Position numbers and translations under genes: made by a program
The notes under the pieces: generated by a model
What the model saw: the letters and a program-made list of their open reading frames with translations, nothing else
What the model was told of the DNA's origin: nothing
The model's database searches: none
Part shown: piece after piece, positions 1 through 8,388 of the stretch
How the letters are laid out: each line of letters begins with the position of its first letter
Numbering within the stretch: position 1 is the first letter of the stretch
NCBI GenBank assembly: GCA_018241505.1
Contig: JAFEDS010000028.1
Span: 38,664-102,663, forward strand
Origin: Pseudomonadota bacterium
GTDB taxonomy: Bacteria; Pseudomonadota; Gammaproteobacteria; Steroidobacterales; Steroidobacteraceae
DNA: 64,000 nt
Direction: 5' to 3'

Positions 1-425
1 TCGCCGCCAACTACACGGATTGGCGTCAGTTCCTGTTGGCGGAAGTCGATGCCACTATCGCCGATCTCCACCAGAGCTGTCCGCGGCTCGAAACCTGCGC
101 CTGGGGCGCGCACAACCCCGTGCATATCCAGCATTCGCTGTCGAAGGCGCTGCCGTTTCTGTCCGGACTGCTGGACATGCCGAAACTGGAGCTTCCGGGC
201 GACCATGACATGCCGCGCGTCCAGGACGGCCCCGTGGGCGCCTCGGAACGATTTGCCGTGTCGCCGGGGCACGAGGATCAGGGATATATTCACATCCCGG
301 GAGGGCAGAGCGGCCATCCGCTATCGCCTTACTACCGGGCTGGATTCATGGACTGGGCGCAGGGCATACCCAGCCCGTTTTTGCCGGGAGCCTCACAACA
401 CCGACTGACTCTTCAGTCTGAATGA
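1..425 (+). CDS. Penicillin acylase family protein, C-terminal part (5' end outside window)
   Basis: Only the last ~140 codons are present; the frame is open from the first base, so the start lies upstream. The visible part carries features of the C-terminal end of the beta chain of penicillin/acyl-homoserine-lactone acylases (Ntn-hydrolase family): an HNPVH-like stretch, a G-D-HDMPRVQ block, a G-x-S-ERFAVSPG block and a final GGQSGHPLSPYY motif, a tail commonly seen in this family. The catalytic serine at the beta-chain N-terminus is not in the window. Such enzymes are periplasmic and cleave amide-linked acyl groups from beta-lactams or acyl-homoserine lactones; the substrate here cannot be told. 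Family assignment is fairly sure. Confidence 0.8.
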   Translation, partial: AANYTDWRQFLLAEVDATIADLHQSCPRLETCAWGAHNPVHIQHSLSKALPFLSGLLDMPKLELPGDHDMPRVQDGPVGASERFAVSPGHEDQGYIHIPGGQSGHPLSPYYRAGFMDWAQGIPSPFLPGASQHRLTLQSE

Positions 426-443
426 CCCTGCGGGGAATCGCAC

Positions 444-1292
444 ATGACCGAACGCTTTGCCGGCACCGATCGCTACATCGCCACTGACGATCTCATGATG
501 GCGGTCAACGCCGCGGTCACTCTCGGCCGGCCGTTGCTCATCAAGGGGGAGCCGGGCACGGGTAAGACGCAGTTGGCGCAGGAGATCGCCCGTGCGCTGG
601 GCAAGCCGATGTTTGAGTGGCACGTGAAGTCGACCAGCAAGGCCCAACAGGGTCTGTACGAATATGACGCGGTCTCGCGCCTGCGCGATTCGCAACTGGG
701 CGACGCCCGGGTGCACGACATTGCCAATTACATCCTGAAAGGAAGCTTGTGGCAGGCCTTCGAATCCGAAGTGCAGCCGGTGTTGCTGATTGACGAGATC
801 GACAAGGCCGACATCGAGTTTCCCAACGACCTGCTGCGCGAGCTGGATCGAATGGAGTTCTATGTCTATGAGACGCGCCAGCTCGTGAAGGCGCGGAATC
901 GTCCGATCATTGTCATCACCAGCAATAATGAGAAGGAGCTGCCGGATGCGTTTCTGCGCCGCTGTTTCTTCCACTACATCCGCTTTCCCGATGAAGCGAC
1001 GATGGGGCGGATCGTGGAGGTTCACTACCCGGGTTTGAAAAAGGAACTGCTGGCGCAGGCGCTGGCGGCATTCTTCCAGGTGCGCGACACGCCGGGCCTG
1101 AAAAAGAAACCCTCCACTTCGGAGTTGCTCGACTGGATCAAGCTGCTCGTGGCGGAGGACATCGATCCGGCGGTGTTGCGTTCGCAGGATGCGAAGAAGA
1201 CCCTGCCGATCCTGCACGGTGCGCTGCTGAAGAACGAACAGGATGTCCACTTGTTCGAGCAGCTCGTGTTTCTCAACAGGCGCGTCCGGTAG
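444..1292 (+). CDS. MoxR-family AAA+ ATPase (CoxD-like)
   Basis: A 282-residue MoxR-type ATPase. Walker A (GEPGTGKT) is at about residues 35-42, Walker B (VLLIDEI) at about 113-119, and a sensor-1 TSNNEKELPDAFLRRC stretch follows. MoxR ATPases work with VWA-domain partners as metal-cofactor or protein-complex maturation chaperones; CoxD/CoxE of the CO dehydrogenase system is the named parallel. The partner gene starts 15 bp downstream on the same strand, so a two-gene unit is likely. No molybdenum hydroxylase or other obvious client lies in view, so the client is unknown. The ATG start follows the acylase stop by 18 bp. Confidence 0.88.
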   Translation: MTERFAGTDRYIATDDLMMAVNAAVTLGRPLLIKGEPGTGKTQLAQEIARALGKPMFEWHVKSTSKAQQGLYEYDAVSRLRDSQLGDARVHDIANYILKGSLWQAFESEVQPVLLIDEIDKADIEFPNDLLRELDRMEFYVYETRQLVKARNRPIIVITSNNEKELPDAFLRRCFFHYIRFPDEATMGRIVEVHYPGLKKELLAQALAAFFQVRDTPGLKKKPSTSELLDWIKLLVAEDIDPAVLRSQDAKKTLPILHGALLKNEQDVHLFEQLVFLNRRVR

Positions 1293-1307
1293 GGCGCGAA
1301 ACGCGCC

Positions 1308-2555
1308 GTGCTCGTCAAATTCTTCTTTGAGCTGCGCAAGGGTGGGGTTCCCGTGACCCTCACCGAATTCCTCACCTTGCTCGAAGGCCTGCGTGCCGGG
1401 GTCGCGTGGGCTTCGGCCCAGGAATTCTACTATCTGGCGCGCACGACTCTCGTCAAAGATGAACGACACTACGATCGTTTCGATCGGGTGTTTGCGGAAA
1501 TCTTCAATGGCGCGGAGAAGCTGTTTGAAGAGATTGTGGCCAATGTGCCGGCCGAGTGGCTGCAGGCGCTGGCGGCCCGCAATCTGAGCGAAGAAGAAAA
1601 AAAGAAGCTCGAGGCACTGGGCGGTTGGGAAAAATTGCTCGAAACATTGCGGCAACGCCTGGCGGAGCAGAAAGAACGCCACCAAGGCGGTAACAAATGG
1701 ATCGGGACGCAGGGAACCTCGCCCTTCGGTGCCTACGGTTACAACCCTGAAGGCATCCGGATCGGTCAGCCCGGATCGCGCCAGCGGCGCGCGGTCAAAG
1801 TGTGGGACCAACGCGAATATCGCAACTTTGACGACACGGTTGAGCTTGGAACGCGCAACATGAAGATGGCGTTGCGCAAGCTGCGCAAATTCGCCCGCGA
1901 GGGAGCGCAGGATCAGCTCGACCTGGATGGCACCATCGATGCAACCGCCCGTAACGCCGGGCTGTTGGACCTGAAGCTGGTGGCCGAGCGCCGCAACGCG
2001 GTCAAGGTGCTGTTGTTCCTGGATGTCGGTGGCTCGATGGACGATCACATCCGCGTGTGCGAAGAGTTGTTTTCAGCCGCCCGCAGCGAGTTCAAGCACC
2101 TCGAGTATTTCTACTTCCACAACTTTCTCTACGAGAGTGTCTGGAAGGACAACCGGCGGCGCTTTGCGCAGGTCACTCCGGTGGCGCAGATTTTGCGCAC
2201 CTACGGACACGACTATCGTGTGATATTCGTAGGCGATGCCACCATGAGCCCTTACGAGATCACGCAGCCCGGCGGCAGTGTCGAGCACTGGAACAAGGAG
2301 GCGGGCGCTGTCTGGATGGGGCGCATGACCGCGACTTATCCGCGGCTGGTATGGTTGAATCCGGAAAAGCGGGATCGTTGGGAATACACAGCGTCGGTGC
2401 GCATTACACGGGAGCTGGTGGACGACCGGATGTTTCCGGTGACCATCCAGGGACTGGACGACGCTATCGGCGCACTCCGCCGCCCGCTGGGGGGTACGAG
2501 AACTGGGCCTGGGTCACAGGGAGGGGAACTGAATCCGGGCCATAATGCCAGCTAA
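1308..2555 (+). CDS. VWA domain-containing protein, CoxE-like
   Basis: A 415-residue partner of the upstream MoxR ATPase. The N-terminal half is helical and charged, with a lysine/glutamate-rich run near residues 95-125. The C-terminal half is a von Willebrand A fold with a MIDAS-type D-V-G-G-S motif at about 239-243, the DxGxS form typical of CoxE proteins. The start is GTG, 15 bp after the ATPase stop. The last ~25 residues are rich in G, P and R, look unlike the VWA core and run almost to the patatin start; a read-through tail or late frameshift is possible but not shown. Role inferred: adaptor bringing a client complex to the ATPase. Confidence 0.85.
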   Translation: MLVKFFFELRKGGVPVTLTEFLTLLEGLRAGVAWASAQEFYYLARTTLVKDERHYDRFDRVFAEIFNGAEKLFEEIVANVPAEWLQALAARNLSEEEKKKLEALGGWEKLLETLRQRLAEQKERHQGGNKWIGTQGTSPFGAYGYNPEGIRIGQPGSRQRRAVKVWDQREYRNFDDTVELGTRNMKMALRKLRKFAREGAQDQLDLDGTIDATARNAGLLDLKLVAERRNAVKVLLFLDVGGSMDDHIRVCEELFSAARSEFKHLEYFYFHNFLYESVWKDNRRRFAQVTPVAQILRTYGHDYRVIFVGDATMSPYEITQPGGSVEHWNKEAGAVWMGRMTATYPRLVWLNPEKRDRWEYTASVRITRELVDDRMFPVTIQGLDDAIGALRRPLGGTRTGPGSQGGELNPGHNAS

Positions 2556-2558
2556 CTC

Positions 2559-3767
2559 ATGACGGAAGGTGCCTTCCAATCTCACCGCTCCAGCGGTCGT
2601 CCGACGGTAGGACTGGTTCTCACCGGGGGCGGCTCCCGCGCCGCATACCAGGTGGGGGCGCTGCTGGCGCTCTCCGAGTTGTGGCCACGCTCGCGTAACC
2701 CTTTCCAGGTCATTGTCGGCACCTCCGCCGGAGCCATGGCTGCCGCGGTTCTCGCAGCGGAAGCGCATCAGTGGCGCCGCGCAGTACAGGGTCTCGAGCG
2801 GGTTTGGGCCAACTTTCGCTCGGAGCAAATTTTCCACGTAGATCCCGTACATATGTTGCGTGCGGGCATGCATTGGGTGCTCGCGTTGGCATCGGGGGGT
2901 CTGGTGCTGACACCTCCGAAGTCCATGCTGGACAATTCGCCGCTGCGGCATTTGCTGGGCGTTCACATCGATTTCTCGGGAATCCGGCGCAGTCTTTCGC
3001 GGGGCCACCTGCGCGCTGTTGCGCTGTGCTCGACGAGTTATGTGACGGGGCATTCTGTTGCCTTTTATGATGGTATCGAGGCGTGCACCGAGTGGTCGCG
3101 GGTGCAGAGGGTCGGGCGTCGAACCGAGTTGACGGTGGATCACCTGATGTCGAGTGCCGCGATCCCGCTGTTGTTTCCGCCGATGCGGCTCGGCGATGAG
3201 TATTTTGGCGACGGCGCGATGCGCCAGCTCAATCCCTTGAGCCCGGCGATTCACCTCGGAGCCGATCGGGTGTTGATTATCGGTGTACGCGCCCGGCAGT
3301 CGGCCGGTGTGCCGGTCACGCGGACGCAGCCCATGATGCCCAGCCCGGGAGAAATTTTCGGATATATGCTGGATACGCTGTTCACGGACCAGATTTACGG
3401 TGACCTGGAGCAGCTCGACAAGATCAATGAGCTCGTGAAGCAGGCTCCGGAAGCCGCCGGCGGTTCACGGCACGTGGAAACGTTGATGCTCGCGCCGAGC
3501 GTTGATCCGCGGGAGATTGCGAGCCGGCACGGCCACGAGTTGCCGAAGGGGCTGCGCGCCCTGCTTCGAGTCATCGGCGGACGCGACGCGTCAGGATTTC
3601 AGTTGGCGAGCTACCTGACGTTTGAGTCGGGATATACGCGGGAGTTGATTGAGTTGGGATATCGCGATGCCATGGAGGCGCGCGACGCGCTCGATGCGTT
3701 CATGAGCGGGGAGAAGACGCCGCAGGTGGTGGCTACGTCGCCTGGGGTTGTGGCGCAGGCGACGTGA
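2559..3767 (+). CDS. Patatin-like phospholipase
   Basis: A 402-residue patatin-fold acyl hydrolase. The oxyanion loop GGGSR is at about residues 23-27, the nucleophile elbow G-T-S-A-G has its serine near 56, and the catalytic aspartate is in an F-G-D-G-A motif near 218; all parts of the Ser-Asp dyad are present. No signal peptide is visible, so it is probably cytoplasmic or injected or associated with the inner membrane. It starts 3 bp after the VWA gene and may be co-transcribed with it. The C-terminal ~20 residues are low-complexity (V, A, T, P). The gene converges on the DUF799 lipoprotein gene across 58 bp that contain a small 5-bp-stem hairpin at 3808-3825. Substrate unknown. Confidence 0.9.
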   Translation: MTEGAFQSHRSSGRPTVGLVLTGGGSRAAYQVGALLALSELWPRSRNPFQVIVGTSAGAMAAAVLAAEAHQWRRAVQGLERVWANFRSEQIFHVDPVHMLRAGMHWVLALASGGLVLTPPKSMLDNSPLRHLLGVHIDFSGIRRSLSRGHLRAVALCSTSYVTGHSVAFYDGIEACTEWSRVQRVGRRTELTVDHLMSSAAIPLLFPPMRLGDEYFGDGAMRQLNPLSPAIHLGADRVLIIGVRARQSAGVPVTRTQPMMPSPGEIFGYMLDTLFTDQIYGDLEQLDKINELVKQAPEAAGGSRHVETLMLAPSVDPREIASRHGHELPKGLRALLRVIGGRDASGFQLASYLTFESGYTRELIELGYRDAMEARDALDAFMSGEKTPQVVATSPGVVAQAT

Positions 3768-3825
3768 GGGTGGTGGTGTGGGCCGCGGTGCGGTTGGGCG
3801 GCCGGTGGCGCTTCGGGCGGAGCGC

Positions 3826-4470
3826 TCAGTGCGACTTTTCGTACTTGTCGCTGTAGGGGCCGTAGGGCAGGCCTGTTTGCTCAGGGTAGAACAGGTTGGC
3901 ATTCGCGAGCCGGCTGACCTGGTGGGCCTTGTCGCCATGTTTGTTCAACGCCTGGGTGACTGCGGCGGCAACCAGGTCAACCAGCAGGCTTCCTGAGCCG
4001 CTGGAGCTCTGCTGAGCCACACCATGGCCTTCCCATAGCAAGGTTCCGGTGCGCGTATCCACGAGTTTCGCGTTGACCTCCACGGTAACCACGCTGCTCA
4101 GGACTTTGTATTGCGCCCCATATTGTTTGAGGTCGAGAAACATCACGGCGTCGGCACCGGTGACTTCCGCGAACTTGGCCAACGGCGCCTGTTGCATTTC
4201 GGCGGCGCCTGGCAGGCCGTTTGCCTTCATGAACTGGTCAACAACGGCTACCGGGAAAACGTAGTAGCCACGTTCGGCGACAGGCCGCGTGACCGTCGTC
4301 AGGTAACCGTACGTACCTTCAATCGCCGTACTCTCATTCAGCGGCGGCAACACCAGGATGGAGCGCGGCGGGTGCGCCCTGAAGTTGCTGTAGTCGTAGG
4401 GTTTCACGGTCTGACAACCCGCGAGAATGACCACAGTCATCAGTGTTGCGAAACGGGTAAAGACGTTCAT
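3826..4470 (-). CDS. DUF799 / GNA1162-family lipoprotein
   Basis: A 214-residue protein with a lipoprotein signal peptide and lipobox L-A-G-C (Cys19), followed by the PPRSILVLPP block that I associate with the DUF799/GNA1162 family. GNA1162 is a neisserial surface-antigen candidate with a fold resembling TolB N-terminal and CsgG-like domains. It is the last gene of a three-gene lipoprotein operon; its ATG overlaps the stop of the DUF4810 gene by 4 bp, so translation is coupled. The residue after Cys19 is Gln, which does not suggest inner-membrane retention, so an outer-membrane location is likely (inference). The molecular role of the trio is not established here. Confidence 0.85.
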   Translation of the reverse strand: MNVFTRFATLMTVVILAGCQTVKPYDYSNFRAHPPRSILVLPPLNESTAIEGTYGYLTTVTRPVAERGYYVFPVAVVDQFMKANGLPGAAEMQQAPLAKFAEVTGADAVMFLDLKQYGAQYKVLSSVVTVEVNAKLVDTRTGTLLWEGHGVAQQSSSGSGSLLVDLVAAAVTQALNKHGDKAHQVSRLANANLFYPEQTGLPYGPYSDKYEKSH

Positions 4471-4814
4471 GGGTGTTTCACGTTGGCGAGCAGTCGATCC
4501 ACAAACACGGCCGACTCCGGAAACTCCGCCTTCTCGGTCATGAGCTCCTGCCGGGCCTGGTCACCTTTGCCGACCTGGTAGTACAGGTAGCCCAGATGGG
4601 CGTGCCAGCCGGGCGGCATGCGCTTGTTCTGTGAACGCGCGGTCTGGTAATCCTTCTCCAGCAGCTCGACCTGCTTTTCAGCGGGTACGTCGTCGTGAGC
4701 GAGGTACGAGGCATAAACCACTTCCTCGTAGCTGCCCCACTCGTACCGCGACTGCTGTGTCGCACAGCCGGACAGCGCGAGAACCGCACCGGCCAACAGA
4801 ACGCCCCGGATCAT
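4467..4814 (-). CDS. DUF4810 lipoprotein
   Basis: A small lipoprotein of 115 residues from the chosen ATG. The lipobox is L-S-G-C (Cys17), and the body is helical with TPR-like spacing (Y-E-E-V-V-Y, G-Y-L-Y-Y-Q-V-G-K, R-Q-E-L). I chose the ATG at 4814 because it overlaps the upstream CsgG-family stop as ATGA; an upstream TTG at 4835 would add seven residues without improving the signal peptide. It lies between the CsgG-family and DUF799 genes and is coupled to both by 4 bp overlaps. The family occurs mainly in this triplet; a structural role in an outer-membrane complex is inferred. Confidence 0.85.
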   Translation of the reverse strand: MIRGVLLAGAVLALSGCATQQSRYEWGSYEEVVYASYLAHDDVPAEKQVELLEKDYQTARSQNKRMPPGWHAHLGYLYYQVGKGDQARQELMTEKAEFPESAVFVDRLLANVKHP

Positions 4815-5503
4815 CGTGATGCGTGCGGTGACCAACTTCCGTTCTCCATTCCCTGGACCAGGTTATCGACCGCCTCGCGAATGGCGAGGTCCAGGACCTT
4901 GCCATTCAGCGTCGAGTCGTAGCTCGCCGTGCCGCCGAAGCCGAGCACCTCGCGGTTGTTCAAGGCGTACTCACCAGCGCCGGAAGCGCTATAGACGACC
5001 TGCGAGGTCAGCACATTGACGACGTTCAAAGTGACTTTGGAGTAGGCAGCCTGCTTCTTGCCTTCGCCCAGGATGCCGAACAACTGGGCATCACCGGTTT
5101 CCTTGCGGCCGAATTCGACCACGTCGCCGGTAATGGTGAAGTCGGCTCCCTGTAAAGTTTGTTGCTTGCCGCTGAGCTTGGCTTCGCGCGCGTTCTCCTC
5201 CATGTTCTCGCGCTCCAGCACATTGAACCGGCCGGTTTCCTGGAGGTGTCCGACGAGGATGGTCTTCGCCTGGCCGCCCAATCGATCAACACCGTCGGAA
5301 AACAGTCCGCGCAGGTAGGTGGAGCGATTGTCGAACTTCCCCACGGCGATGGCGCTTCGGGCGCCGCGGTAGGGGACAGTCGATGAGGCTGTATGTTCAA
5401 CCTGAACAGCCTGATGCGACTCGGTGGCGCAGCCTGCTACGACGGAGAGCAGGGTCAGTGCGCAAAAGATACGGGCCTTGGGATGTGCCGTTGGTTCCCT
5501 CAT
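4811..5503 (-). CDS. CsgG/HfaB-family outer-membrane lipoprotein
   Basis: About 230 residues with a signal peptide and lipobox V-A-G-C near residue 25, then a CsgG-like domain (AIAVGKFDNRS and a FNVLERENM block typical of the family). CsgG forms the curli secretion pore and HfaB helps holdfast attachment. No curli subunit (csgA/B) or csgEF lies nearby, so this is the stand-alone form that travels with DUF4810 and DUF799. It is the first gene of the trio. ATG at 5503 is preferred over the adjacent GTG at 5506. About 96 bp separate it from the divergent ABC transporter operon; I could not fix a promoter there with confidence. Confidence 0.85.
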   Translation of the reverse strand: MREPTAHPKARIFCALTLLSVVAGCATESHQAVQVEHTASSTVPYRGARSAIAVGKFDNRSTYLRGLFSDGVDRLGGQAKTILVGHLQETGRFNVLERENMEENAREAKLSGKQQTLQGADFTITGDVVEFGRKETGDAQLFGILGEGKKQAAYSKVTLNVVNVLTSQVVYSASGAGEYALNNREVLGFGGTASYDSTLNGKVLDLAIREAVDNLVQGMENGSWSPHASR

Positions 5504-5599
5504 CACAGCGCGGTTGCCTCATGCGGTTGGTGCACTGGCGCGGACACTACCTGAGCAGTTGGGGTGATTCAATGAGCCACATCACGATATGCTCCTCAG

Positions 5600-6826
5600 G
5601 TGACTCAAATACGCATAGAAGGCCTGACCAAACTGTATGGCGACACGCGCGCGCTGAACGGGATAGACCTCGAAATCCGCGGCGGCGAGCTGTTCTTTCT
5701 GTTGGGCCCAAGTGGTTGCGGCAAGAGCACTTTACTGCGGACCATTGCCGGGTTGCAGACAGCCACGGCCGGGCGAATCCTGTTCGATGGCCGTGATGTT
5801 ACAGCCGTGGAGACACAAAAGCGTAATGCGGTCATGTGTTTTCAGGGCTACGCCCTGTGGCCCCACATGACGGTGCGCGAAAACATCCGGTTTGGCCTGT
5901 CGGTACGGGAGGCGGCGCGAGGGGTACAACTCACCCAGGTGGACAAGGCTCTCGATATTGTGCAGATGCGAGACCTCGCCGATCGCAAACCGCAGGAACT
6001 ATCAGGTGGTCAGCAGCAGCGGGTGGCGCTGGCACGGGCACTCGCGGTTGAGCCTGCTTGCCTGCTGCTCGATGAGCCACTGAGCAACCTGGATACGCAC
6101 CTGCGCCAGGAGTTGCGGCGAGAGATCCAGCGAATTTGCCGCCAGGCGGAAATTACGACCATTTATGTCACGCACGACCAGAAGGAGGCGCTGAGCACGG
6201 CCAACCGCATCGCGGTCATGAAGGACGGCGGGGTGGTGCAGGTTGGTACGCCCCAGGAGCTGTATAGCGCTCCTGTGAATGCGTTCGTGGCGGAGTTCAT
6301 GGGGGAGACCAACCTGATAGAGGGCGTCGTGACGGCCGCTGGCGATGGGTTGGTTCGCGTGGCTACCGGAGTGGGGGAGATTGTTGCTGCGGTGGCGCCA
6401 GAGGACGGGCGTGCCGTTGCCGGGGCACCGATGATGGGGCGTGCCGTTGGTGCGCGGTCGTTAGGTGCGACGCAGGTCGGTACGCGGGTGATGCTCAGCG
6501 TTCGGCCGGAGTTGATTCGCATCGCGCCGGCCGGTGGGGACGATGCGGGGCGGGAGCTTGTGGCACGGCCTGGGGGCGATGCCGCCAGCGTTGGTGCTGT
6601 GTCGCGTGTTGGTGTCACCGCGGGGGCGGCAGTAGCTCGTCACGCTTCCTTGAACCGTCTCACTGGGGCGATTGTGGAGAGCACCTTCTTTGGCCAATCC
6701 AGCGAGCACCTCGTTGCCGTTGGCAGCGGACGCCTGACCGTGGTGTCGGCGCCACCGCAATCCGGAATTACCGGTGCCGTTGCGCTGGAGCTCGCTCCTG
6801 CCGACGTGGTGGTGTTGGAGCGATGA
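5600..6826 (+). CDS. ABC transporter ATP-binding protein (Fe3+/polyamine importer type)
   Basis: A 408-residue importer ATPase with Walker A GPSGCGKST at about 36-44, signature LSGGQQQR at about 134-141, Walker B CLLLDEP near 153-159 and a C-terminal TOBE region. It resembles FbpC/PotA/CysA subunits, which are usually 350-370 residues. The extra length sits in the TOBE part as G/A/V/R-rich low-complexity sequence, including a repeated GRAV (DNA GGGCGTGCCGTTG at about 6407 and 6437). It starts with GTG, and the 3' end overlaps the binding-protein gene as ATGA. The substrate is not determinable from sequence; ferric iron, polyamine, thiamine or phosphonate are the family options. Confidence 0.88.
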   Translation: MTQIRIEGLTKLYGDTRALNGIDLEIRGGELFFLLGPSGCGKSTLLRTIAGLQTATAGRILFDGRDVTAVETQKRNAVMCFQGYALWPHMTVRENIRFGLSVREAARGVQLTQVDKALDIVQMRDLADRKPQELSGGQQQRVALARALAVEPACLLLDEPLSNLDTHLRQELRREIQRICRQAEITTIYVTHDQKEALSTANRIAVMKDGGVVQVGTPQELYSAPVNAFVAEFMGETNLIEGVVTAAGDGLVRVATGVGEIVAAVAPEDGRAVAGAPMMGRAVGARSLGATQVGTRVMLSVRPELIRIAPAGGDDAGRELVARPGGDAASVGAVSRVGVTAGAAVARHASLNRLTGAIVESTFFGQSSEHLVAVGSGRLTVVSAPPQSGITGAVALELAPADVVVLER

Positions 6827-8388
6827 AAGCCTGGAGCACCCGGATTCTTCTGGTGCTCGTCGTCCTCGTGCTGATGTTGCCTTTTTTCTTCCGCGCCCTG
6901 TTGGTCACACAGCCGCGAGTGGCGGTTCAATCGGGGCCGACGGACCAACTCGTCATCATGACACCGAATCTGGAGGCCGTCCGGCGCAAATTCGAGCGGG
7001 GATTTTCTGCATGGTACGCGGGCAAGTACCACCGCGGTGTGAGTATCGAGTACCTCAGCTTCGGTGGCGGCGAGATCGTGAAATTCTTTCAGGCCAGTGA
7101 AGCGGCTCACGAGAAATCGGGGACGTACAACGTCGATCTCGTCTGGGGCGGCAGCGATTCTCTTTTCAGTGATGCCCTCGGGGGCAAATACCTCGAAACG
7201 ACTTCACTGGAGCCTGGGGTGTTGGAGGCGGCGTTTCCTACGCCGGACATCGGTGGCGTGCCTCTGTATGACACCTCACCCGGTGGTCCCCGTTGGTTCG
7301 GAGCAGCCCTCTCGAGCTTTGGCATAATGTACAACCGCGATGTGCTCGCGTATCTGCACCTTCCCGAACCGAAGACTTGGGCGGATCTTGCCGACCCGCG
7401 CTACAGCGGCTGGCTCGAGCTGGCGGACCCAACCCGCTCTGCGTCTGCGAAAGCGGCTCTGCAGGTAATTGTCGAACGGGAGATTGAAACGGCCACCGAG
7501 CAGCATCGACCGCAGGAGGAAGCGTGGGCACGTGGTATGGGGTTGATACGGCAGATCGCGGCGAACGCACGGGGATTTACGCAGGCGGCGAATGAGCTGC
7601 CGAGCGCGGTCGGTAGTGGAGATGTGGCCGCGGCGATGTCCATTGATTTTTATGCGCGGTCGCAGATTGCGGCGATTGGGTGCGAGGCGCGGCCGGGGGT
7701 GGCGATTGAGTTGTCGAGGGCGACGGTTGGGCGGACCGGTGCGACGCTCGAGCGGCCGGGCGCCTGTGTTGAGCGCGTCGGTTATGTGGAGCCGCAGGGC
7801 GCCACCATGGTTACGCCAGAGCCGATCGGCGTTGCAAAAGGCGCACAACATGCGGAAGTAGCGAAACGCTTTATTGAGTTTGTGCTGAGCGAGACGGGGC
7901 AGCGTTTGTGGATCACCAGGCCGGGGCGGGGTGAGACGCCGGAAATGGCGTTGCAACGTTTGCCGGTCGTGCGTTCCGTGTATGACAACCCAGTCAACTT
8001 TACGGAGTTCACCAACCCATTTACGACCGCCGGCGGTTTCAACACGAAGCCGAGCCGGCGGGCCGCCTTCGGATTGATGGGTGAGCTGATTGCGCTGTGT
8101 TGCATCGATTTGCTGCCCGATTTGCGCACAACCCGCCGGGCGATTGTCGAGTCGCCGCGTGCCGCGCAGTTGGATACCCAGCTCGGGACGTTTCCGGTGA
8201 GTCAGGCAGCATCTCAGGCCGGGGTGGAGGTCCACCGGCAGATGTTGAAAGGGAAGCCGGAGGACTGGCTGGCGCTGCAGCGTCAGTGGCGGGATCAGTT
8301 CAGGGCGGAGTATCGAGAGTTGCGGCGTGCCGCGGCGGTTGCGGGTCCGCGGGAGGCAGCGTCGGGGCGCGCGCTGGTGGCGCGGTGA
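6823..8388 (+). CDS. ABC transporter extracellular solute-binding protein
   Basis: 521 residues, with an N-terminal hydrophobic segment (about residues 8-28) serving as signal or anchor and a type-2 periplasmic binding fold of the FbpA/AfuA class (VWGGSDSLF near the N-lobe, Y-N-R-D-V-L, K-T-W-A-D-L). It is longer than typical FbpA (~340). Part of the excess is an R/G/E-rich insert at about residues 286-325, before the conserved GATMVTPEPIGV stretch; another part is a ~100-residue helical C-terminal tail. Translation is coupled at both ends (ATGA upstream, GTGA downstream). Encoding the ATPase first, then binding protein, then permease is a less common order. Confidence 0.85.
   Translation: MKAWSTRILLVLVVLVLMLPFFFRALLVTQPRVAVQSGPTDQLVIMTPNLEAVRRKFERGFSAWYAGKYHRGVSIEYLSFGGGEIVKFFQASEAAHEKSGTYNVDLVWGGSDSLFSDALGGKYLETTSLEPGVLEAAFPTPDIGGVPLYDTSPGGPRWFGAALSSFGIMYNRDVLAYLHLPEPKTWADLADPRYSGWLELADPTRSASAKAALQVIVEREIETATEQHRPQEEAWARGMGLIRQIAANARGFTQAANELPSAVGSGDVAAAMSIDFYARSQIAAIGCEARPGVAIELSRATVGRTGATLERPGACVERVGYVEPQGATMVTPEPIGVAKGAQHAEVAKRFIEFVLSETGQRLWITRPGRGETPEMALQRLPVVRSVYDNPVNFTEFTNPFTTAGGFNTKPSRRAAFGLMGELIALCCIDLLPDLRTTRRAIVESPRAAQLDTQLGTFPVSQAASQAGVEVHRQMLKGKPEDWLALQRQWRDQFRAEYRELRRAAAVAGPREAASGRALVAR

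Noticed and set aside
393-2048. 551-codon open frame on the minus strand
   Set aside because: It is the antisense shadow of the MoxR and VWA genes; composition is typical of complement of GC-rich coding sequence and no domain is visible.
8097-8384. Longer permease reading frame beginning inside the binding-protein gene
   Set aside because: The extra 96 residues are G/R/A-rich antiframe-like sequence; the GTG overlapping the stop is a better start.
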